The notes under the pieces are model-generated. The model was not told the DNA's origin, ran no database searches, and saw only the letters and a program-made list of their open reading frames with translations. From Microplitis mediator (lineage: Eukaryota > Arthropoda > Insecta > Hymenoptera > Braconidae): DNA of 64,000 nucleotides. Position numbers and translations under genes: made by a program. This document shows positions 56,835-64,000 of the stretch, piece by piece. How positions within the stretch are numbered: the first letter of the stretch is position 1; the number at the start of each line of letters is the position of its first letter. The DNA lies in NCBI RefSeq assembly GCF_029852145.1, contig NC_079978.1, positions 3,906,001-3,970,000 of the forward strand, given 5' to 3'.

Positions 56835-59683
56835 CTAAAACATCTCCATAACATCAACGTCTACTCCAATATCAAGGAAGTCGTCGCTGTAGTCTTGAAT
56901 TCTTCGTTGGATAGTAACATTGTCAGAATGATCAGGATCATCAGTAACAGGACTCGGTGGTGGATTTGACACCGTGCGATCAGAATCTATAGGAAGTCTA
57001 TCCATGCCTTCACCACGCCTAAGTCTCGCTTCTTCAGCAATTTGTTGGGTCGACAATTCAGCTCTCGTTAATAATGCTGGTAAATCATTTTCTGAACCAT
57101 CTTAATTAGAAATATAATAAATGATTAGTTTATTTTTAATTTAAAAATTTTAATATAGATTTATTATAATTAATATATAAGGCCATTCGCAGACAGTTTT
57201 TAAAACCCCTCACTTTTTAAAAATTTTTAATCAACTATCAGAAGCGTATAAGAATTTTATCAATTAAGAAGGGTCTGAACTTTTTTCTCCATTACACTCA
57301 AGTCAACAAACGAAAATATCTTTGTTGCACTTGCACAGTAAATGGAAACTTTGTCCACGTTTTTTTCTTAAACAAATTAATATTTTTAAAAAATCAGAAC
57401 GTAGACTGCTAGTTTATAAAGTAATGCATCGAGCCTCGTTCTTAGTTTTGCGTTTAGAGGTTTAGTTTGAGAGAAAAGCTTGGGCAAAAATTACTATAGA
57501 GCCTCCTTAATGAAAAAAAAAATTGAAGCATTAATTGAAAAAAGAACTTCGTAGTTGCAATTTCATTGAGATATAGAATTTTAAAAAACGTTACTTAGTT
57601 GACATCTATTTGGAGTTAAACGAAATTTGTTTAATAAATTTCAATAAAATCTTTATGTGAATTTAATAATTCAAATTTTCAAATTTCGTAAGCCAAAATT
57701 TATTTAACAAATTTCGTTTAACTCCTGATTGAAAACAACTTTAAGTTATTTTTTAAAAATTCTATATCTCGGCAAAACTGCAACTACGTTGTCCCTCTTT
57801 CAATGAATGCTTCAATTTCTTTTAATTAATTAATTAATAAAATTTAAATACAGTTATGACAGTCTAAAGTTATTGCATACTTTAAAAACGATGTGTGTAA
57901 ACGTATAAAATTCATGCTCCGATTATCGGATGAATAAAATAAATTCCTACGATCAACGGACGACTAGCAATAGCCTATTAAAAAGGTGGAGACACTATCT
58001 GAGAATGCCCTTAACTAATGAATTACTAACTTTCAAAACTTTTCATAAGTTTATTTGATTTTTCCCGTAATTTAGCAGCACTATGTTTCTTCTTAGAATT
58101 ATTAGCCTCTTTTCTATCCAGAGAAAATATTTCACGTATCTGTTCCTGTGGTATATGTTCATCATTTTTTACAAGGTAAAAATAAACACCTCCAGGTGTT
58201 CGTCTTCTTGATCCATTCATTATCAACAAACCACCATCTTCTTCTATTTCTTTTGTTTTTTTGTAAAATTCAATTGATTTTTCCTTACCAATAATATCGA
58301 CTATTCGTTCTGTCAAAAAATAAATTTTATATTTATATCAACACTTACAATTTATTACTAATCAACAGGGTATGGAAGTTTGTGCTCAACAATAAGAATA
58401 AAAGAAAAAAATTCGCGCAAATTTCTCTATATCAATACGACGATCGCGAGCAAAGTCACGTAAATTAAATTAAAAGATATATTCAAATGTCGAGTGTCAT
58501 TCAAGCCGTCGAAATTAAGGTTGTGAAAAAAATATGTCAATAAGACAATTAGCAAAACCACCAACAAGACAATTAGCAAGACCATCAGCAAGACAATTGT
58601 CTTGCTCGTTGTCTTACTGGCGGTCTTGCTAATTGTCTTGCTTCTTGTCTTGATGGTGGTCTTGCTCATTGTCTTGCTGGTGGTCTTGCTAATTATCTCA
58701 CTGATTGTCTTATTGATATATTTTTTTCACACCCTCAATTTCAACATTATTTTATGGCATTCGATATTTGAATATATCTTTTAATTTAATTTACATGAAC
58801 TTGCTCGCGATCTCAATTTTGATACAGAGAAATTTGAGCGGATTCTTTTCTTTTATTCTTCTTGTCAAGCACAAACTTCTGTACCCTGCTAATCAATTAT
58901 AAATGATAAAACCAACTTACTAATAAGAGAATCTTTCTTCTCGTTTAGCTTCTCGGCTATATCATTGGCGACTTCAATATCCGTTGATTCAATACTCGTC
59001 TGCAACTCTAAAATAGTTCTTACAGAACCTCTTTGATTATCAACATCCATTGAATTAGAACGTTTACCGAGTCGAAGTTTTACATTACGTCTGTCAGTGT
59101 GTGATCTTTTATTACTTGTTCTATAAGCCTCATCTTTATCCTCATCAGAACTTAAATTATTCGAATGCTTGTCGTAACCATTCAAACGAAAATGACTCGG
59201 TATGTCATAATTTTCAACACTTCTGCCTTGGTGTAGTTTCCTTGTGACCCCACACGAAACCAAATCCTCAGTCAGTGCTTCCTCTTGAACTTGCGTGCAC
59301 CATATTTTATATTTGTTTAGCTTTTGTGACGATTCTACTTTACGTCTGCGGGCTTTTATTTTTGGCCTTTTTATTTTAGCAACCCGAGAATCCGAATCAC
59401 TTCCAGAGTCTGGAGACGCTGATGTATCTTCACTGTCATCACTGTAATTTGGTTCAATTATAGTTTTTGGATTGCTCGTTGTCTGAGGTCTCTGGAGAAC
59501 TGTGTAAGTTTCGAAGGCATCAATTGGCTGGAAATTTATTATTTTAATGACAACAATTAAATAATAACCATCTTAATTTTTTTTTTGAGGTTACTTCATT
59601 TATTTATTCAAAAGTACTATCAATTATTTTACCTCATCATCAACAACCTCACCATCCTCTAAATCCAAAGGCTCAGCTTCCAT
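56835..59683 (-). CDS. Phax: PHAX, phosphorylated adaptor for U snRNA export
   Basis: Exons 59,683-59,633; 59,527-58,921; 58,309-58,031; 57,100-56,835 join to 400 residues (human PHAX is about 394). The N-terminal half is acidic and serine-rich with basic clusters (RPKIKARRRK) that fit nuclear localisation. Exon 3 carries the RNA-binding domain, recognisable by GGLLIMNGSRRRTPGGVYFYLVK-type sequence and conserved flanking helices. The C-terminus has an acidic stretch with RRIQDYSDDF. PHAX bridges the nuclear cap-binding complex and CRM1-RanGTP to export spliceosomal U snRNAs and is controlled by phosphorylation. The acceptor for exon 4 (AATTAAG) gives a continuous frame. Intron 2 (58,310-58,920) holds a long fold-back. 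Confidence 0.95.
57267..57513. repeat. Dispersed repeat, 'TCACACTCAAGTCGACGAACG' family (copy 2), in PHAX intron 3
   Basis: Shares TTTTTTCTC-ATTACACTCAAGTC, GTAATGCATCGAGCCTCGTT and ATTACTATAGAGCCTCCTT with 12,361-12,600. The flanking 57,520-57,850 contains an imperfect inverted repeat around AGATATAGAATTTTAAAA, also seen at about 34,030-34,090. Confidence 0.75.
58366..58888. repeat. 523-bp fold-back with CAGGGTATGGAAGTTTGTGC ends, in PHAX intron 2
   Basis: The long arms start CAGGGTATGGAAGTTTGTGC and end GCACAAACTTCTGTACCCTG. The centre is a palindromic array of AAGACAATTAGCAAGACC and its inverse GGTCTTGCTAATTGTCTT. Open frames inside (LIVLLVVLL-type) are artefacts of this array. The CAGGG ends resemble those of some cut-and-paste DNA transposon groups. 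Confidence 0.85.
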
Positions 59684-60113
59684 TTTCCAGACTCTTAATT
59701 CAAATTATTTAAATTTATACTTTGACTTTTTTTTTATTTTTTGAAGTTTTAAAACTGTACGTAAATTTAAAACCGCTTTGGCAGGTGAAATGGTTTATGT
59801 TGTATGAACTAATATCCAATGACACCATACATAAATACACATATCTATATACATATATATATTTTTTAATTTTTCATTGATAATATAGATTGTAATGGCA
59901 AATTTTTTTTATGAAAAACTATTTTAACAGTACCCGATAATAAACCTATTTACTAACGGTACTAAAGTTCCCTAGTTCATTAAAAAAAAAAAATTTTTTC
60001 TGTTGAAAAAACGATTTTATTATCATTTATTTTTGTTTTTAAATACATGAGTCATAATCTGATAATTAAATAATAAATTAATTTTTATTCATCTAAGAGG
60101 AGTGAACTTTTTT

Positions 60114-60318
60114 ATGAGTGTGAATGTAGCAGACATCAGATAAATTTAAAATTATAAATAAATATGGTAAATAATTTAAAAAATAATATTTAAAAAAAAA
60201 TGCACATTAATTTTTAAATTTTTGAAATGCGCATTTTTTTAAATTTTATTTTATTAACTATTTAATCTATTTATTAATAATTTTAAATTTGTCTGATGTC
60301 TGCTATATTCACACTCAT
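60114..60318. repeat. MITE, ATGAGTGTGAATGTAGCAGAC family
   Basis: ATGAGTGTGAATGTAGCAGA at the left, GATGTCTGCTATATTCACAC then TCAT at the right. Followed after 9 bp by another copy. Confidence 0.8.
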
Positions 60319-60327
60319 ACTTTTTTC

Positions 60328-60501
60328 ATGTGTGAATGCAGCTGACAGGTGTCAATTTTAAAAATTTTGAAATAAGTGGATTAAATATAAATCTAATAAA
60401 ATTTAAAAAATGCGCATTAATAGAATTTGAAAATCAGATGCATTTTTATTTTTCAATTTGTAATTTAAAATTTGTCTCACATCTGCTACATTCACACTCA
60501 T
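60328..60501. repeat. MITE, ATGAGTGTGAATGTAGCAGAC family, diverged
   Basis: ATGTGTGAATGCAGCTGACA at the left, CACATCTGCTACATTCACAC then TCAT at the right. Tandem to the previous copy in the same layout. Confidence 0.7.
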
Positions 60502-60507
60502 ACTTTT

Positions 60508-60727
60508 TTCTCTGTCACACTCAAGTCGACGAACGATACTATTCTTGTTGCACTTGCGCAGTAAATCGAAATTTTGTCCACGTTTTTCTCTTAAACATAT
60601 GAACATTTTTGAAAAATGAAAACGTAGGTTTCTAGATTATAGAGCAATGCATCGCACCTCTTTCATATCTTTGCGTTTAGAAGTTTTGTTTGAGAGCAAA
60701 GCTTCGACCAAAATTACTATAGACCCA
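60508..60727. repeat. Dispersed repeat, 'TCACACTCAAGTCGACGAACG' family (copy 3)
   Basis: TTTTCTCTGTCACACTCAAG, TCGACGAACGATACTATTCT and GAGCAATGCATCGCACCTC match copies at 12,361 and 57,267. Confidence 0.75.
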
Positions 60728-61098
60728 AAAAAGAAAAAAAAAATCCCAAATATTCAGTTGAGCTCAAAGTAAAATTAAAGCAAATATTTCACGTATACGT
60801 AAGATCAAAAATTGACCGATGAAACTCTCTAGATGATTAACATTTTAACCCAAATATTGATATGAAACACTTAACATCTCGATGACGTCAGTACACAAAA
60901 AATTTCATTCAAATTTTAGCTCTCTCCCACGTAAAAAAATACAAACTTTATTTAAAATAGTAGCTCTAATTTTCGGTCAAATTTTCATGTTATTTTACGT
61001 ATATGAGCTAAAAAACCGAACAAATTTTTCTATATACTGTACGTCATTGAGATGTCAAAAGTTTCATTTCAATTTTTGAGCTGAAACTCTGGTTTCTC

Positions 61099-61294
61099 AT
61101 GATAGTAAAGCTAGCGGACATCTGACAATTTTAAAAACTTTCAAATAATAAATTTAAATGTTTCCAAAATATAAATAAAAAACCCATGTTTAGAAAATTC
61201 AAAATTGAGTACCTGCATTTTTTTAAATTTTATTCAAATTATTTAATTTTTTCATGTGTAATTAAAAATTGTATGTCTGCTACATTTACACTCG
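61099..61294. repeat. Hybrid MITE with one end from each of the two main families
   Basis: Left end ATGATAGTAAAGCTAGCGGA resembles the ATGAT-GAAGTTAGC family; right end GTCTGCTACATTTACACTCG resembles the ATGAGTGTGAATG family. The arms pair poorly as a result. Confidence 0.55.
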
Positions 61295-61731
61295 TTGGTT
61301 TCTTGAGTATAAAAATCATGTGAAAATATATAGTAATCATCAGTTGTAAAGATAGTAAACTAAAATATATAAATATATATATATAGATATACATCTATAT
61401 CATGTACTTATGTACTTATACTATATATCCATGAAAGCTTATAAATAATTCGTGCTGCGTGCTGGTACTTCTGGTTCATTCTTACTTTGATGGTCTACTA
61501 ACACAGTCGTATATAAAATATATCAGTATCATCTGTATATAGAAAGCCATAAGCGATCACAAAGTTAGCCGTCTAGTTCCATAGCTATAGTTCCATTAAG
61601 CTACGAGTCGCGAGTTGTCTGACCGTCTGAGTAATATCGCGGGTCGCGGCTGGCTGGCGTATGTGACTGCGGTTATTGTAAAAATGTCGTCGTCGTTGAT
61701 AATTGTGTAGACGTAAATAAAAACTCGTAAT

Positions 61732-63036
61732 ATGTCTGATCGGGTCGGCAGTCGCGTGGGAGCATCACCAGAGAACGCTGGTAATTTTATTTTATCATCC
61801 TCACCTGAATGTCTGAAGCCGTCTTGTGCCATTTGCAACAAATCAGATAAATTGCAACGGTGCTCTAGGTGTAAAAATATTTTTTATTGTTCAAAAGATC
61901 ATCAGAAATCCGACTGGCGAAAGCACAAAGTTGATTGTGTTAATGGTTCATCCTCGTCGTCTACATCATCCTCGCGTTTGTCACCTACACAGTCCCTGGT
62001 TACAGATGATGCTGTAGTTGGCTTTTGTGAAAGAGATAATCGTAGTAAAGTTGAACCTTCATTGAGCCACGGATCATTTAATCCTCTGACAAGCACTGGA
62101 GCATTGGCTAACCTAAATAGCAATAACGAGGTTTTGTCACGGTTACAACGACGTCAAGAACCAGAGGAAACGTCAGCAGTTTATGTGGAAGAAAAAAATG
62201 ATAAATGTACTCGTGGTATGTATTTATAGACAATAGTATTAATAATAATGATAGTAAATTTTTTTTTTTAATGATACTTGACTTATTAAGTATCAAATGT
62301 CTGCTATTGGTTTAATAATTAGTTGTTATTATTCACAGAGTTAGATAATTTAAAAGGAGGTAACGTTGGATCGGAACAACAACGCAGTGAAAATATTTCC
62401 CCAGTAAAAAGAAAATTAAAATCTAATGGAAGTTCACCGGAAGAAAAAGATCGTAAGGATGTTAAAAGTTTACCGGGAAATTTAGATGAACATATATTGA
62501 GTGCTACTGCTAAATTAATGAATCGTATTCCATCGGTTAAAATTTCAAATCCAAGTGAAAAAATAGACGGTGTTGTTTCTGATACGTCATTGCAGCACGA
62601 CGCAATGAAGAACTTTCCGGAAGTTGTGTTGAGAAGAGATCTAGATTTTATTTCACCTTTTGTGTGCAGGGATCGCAGTAATGGCGACAGTACTCTCGAA
62701 GGAATCTGTAAAAATGTTATTAGGGACATGAATTTATATGGAGTTTGTGTTGTCGACGGGTTTCTCGGTCGTGAAAAGGGACTTTTGGTATTGTCGGAAG
62801 TATTGAGCATGTACGATTCTGGTATGTTTCAAGCCGGGCAACTGGTGTCTAACAAAGCTAGTCTTAGAAATTCACAGTCAATTAGAGGTGATAAGATACT
62901 ATGGATTGATGGGAAGGAAAAGGAGTGTAAAAATATTGGCATGCTTATTTCACAAGTCGATGCTATTATTGTAAAAGCGAATAAAATGCATTCAAATGGT
63001 GTTTTGTCAAACTACACCATCAATGGTAGAACTAAG
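61732..63036 (+). CDS. Hph: HIF prolyl 4-hydroxylase (EGLN/PHD), 5' part; continues past the right edge
   Basis: Exon 1 (61,732-62,215) and exon 2 (62,339-63,036) give 394 residues in frame, ending at a GT donor in phase 0. C32-C69 is a MYND zinc finger (CAIC...CSRC...YCSKDHQKSDWRKH...C), as in animal EGLN1 and insect Hph/fatiga. A low-complexity linker follows. Residues from about 265 are the start of the oxygenase domain: GVCVVDGFLG, then GQLVSNK, then SIRGDKILWIDGKE and NYTINGRTK. The iron-binding HxD...H and the 2-oxoglutarate Arg lie in exons outside the window. The enzyme hydroxylates HIF-alpha when oxygen is sufficient, marking it for VHL-dependent degradation. The MSDRV start follows an untranslated stretch with an in-frame stop. 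No further exon is found before 64,000. Confidence 0.95.
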
Positions 63037-64000
63037 GTAACTATTATTTTATTTATTTCTTGTTATGAGTCATACCGTAATTATTATCTCCACTTATATT
63101 AATTTATTTAGGAAATTTTCATAGCTTAAGACTTAATAATACGAAAAATTTTAAATTATTTTGTTTTAAGGATTACATTTATAAAAAAAAAGATAAACTC
63201 GATAATGACTAATACTAATTTTAGTTAATCCTGTTTATTAAGCTTTGGAATTTAAGTAAACGAGTGATACTTAAATGTAAAATATTAATTTTATTCTATT
63301 GGTATTAAATATCAAACGCATTTTTAAAGGTTGAATAAAATATATAGTTTTGAAATAATCGTAAAGCAAACGGCTACAAAATTACGGAATGACAAAGCAA
63401 AGTCAGACTGCGGTCATTATCCGTATGACCAAGGAAGACCTAGAGTTATGAATAACTTTTCTGAGACTTGGTTTTAAGTTATCGCTAGCCATTACACCGC
63501 ATCGCAGTTTATTACACCAAGCAGTCTGCTGGATGATTAATTTGAATAATTAAATTTTAGTATATCGAGTGCGATAAGTTTGTCGGCGATAATAAAAATG
63601 TCTTTTTGAACGATTCAACGTTGCAAATATGTGGTTCACTTTCAAAGATAATTATATATAACAGTGGAATTGGTCACGTACGCCACAACCCCCTTCTCTC
63701 GTTCTTTCTTTTCTATCTTAGAAGCCACCCGCGTGCACCTACGTTCTAATATACATCATCTACTAAATATTTCGAATTAATATATCCTCAATATTATGGA
63801 ATTTATCATATCATTGACTTCAGATCTTTTGTTTTTATTATTATTATTCTTTCAGTCGTAACCTTTTGCAAGGTGAAATTTAAATGAGATTTTAAAAACC
63901 GGACAGTATGAAAAATTAAAAAATCTTTTGCAAACTCCACTGATCTTTTCCTGTCATTAATTATAATTACTTTTAAAAGTACTGTGCATTATTGAATAAA
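63037..64000 (+). other. Intron of the prolyl hydroxylase gene, running off the window
   Basis: It starts with the GTAACT donor after the NGRTK codons. It holds no recognisable exon or family repeat. The next coding exon must lie beyond 64,000. Confidence 0.6.

Larger units (their letters stand above)
59684..61731. other. Divergent spacer between PHAX and the prolyl hydroxylase
   Basis: It holds two complete MITEs (60,114-60,318 and 60,328-60,501), a dispersed repeat (60,508-60,727) and a hybrid repeat (61,099-61,294). 61,450-61,731 is less AT-rich and probably the promoter and 5' UTR of the hydroxylase. 59,684-59,800 should hold the PHAX promoter. Confidence 0.55.

Noticed and set aside
58427..58784. 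Open frames coding for repeated LIVLLVVLL or KTTSKT
   Set aside because: They are translations of the palindromic AAGACAATTAGCAAGACC array in a PHAX intron fold-back.
1..64000. Integrated virus, polydnavirus-type segment or CRISPR array
   Set aside because: I found no viral structural or replication genes, no excision-site direct repeats, and no array of regularly spaced identical repeats with unique spacers.

Overview
The window is 64 kb of very AT-rich nuclear DNA from an animal, almost certainly an insect. It has multi-exon genes with GT-AG introns, an insect-type ionotropic receptor and a tandem array of first-desaturase genes. It also carries dozens of short terminal-inverted-repeat elements. 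A parasitoid hymenopteran would fit the base composition and repeat style, but that is an inference and no single feature proves it. I see no CRISPR array, operon, integrated virus or intact autonomous transposon. I rebuilt eleven protein-coding loci by joining exons in frame. Exon lengths sum to a whole number of codons in every complete model.

Layout from left to right. 1-7,037 is gene-poor and repeat-rich. 7,038-9,538 (+) is a six-EF-hand CREC protein (SCF/calumenin/reticulocalbin type). After about 4 kb without a recognisable gene, 13,770-38,374 (-) holds six head-to-tail acyl-CoA delta-9-type desaturase genes. All share one five-exon architecture with internal exons of exactly 131, 206 and 186 nt. 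Five copies are open (334, 334, 337, 320 and 331 aa). The third from the left (24,855-26,696) has two nonsense codons in exon 3 and no frameshift, so it looks like a young pseudogene. Copies 3 and 4 share a GC-AG intron.

39,170-47,148 (+) is a ten-exon ionotropic receptor of 745 aa. It converges on a small secreted cysteine-rich protein (47,234-48,735, -), which may be saposin/Canopy-like. 51,170-55,004 (+) is the type I regulatory subunit of PKA. 56,835-59,683 (-) is PHAX, the snRNA export adaptor. 61,732 to beyond the right edge (+) is the 5' half of the HIF prolyl hydroxylase (EGLN/Hph), with its MYND finger.

The genes do not form a pathway. The desaturases probably make unsaturated acyl-CoAs for membrane lipids, cuticular hydrocarbons or pheromones, and the receptor is a probable chemosensory or acid-sensing channel. 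The rest are housekeeping or signalling genes. Most of the remaining sequence is non-autonomous fold-back/MITE-like DNA in at least ten families. Several are nested inside one another within introns of SCF, the receptor, PKA-R1 and PHAX.
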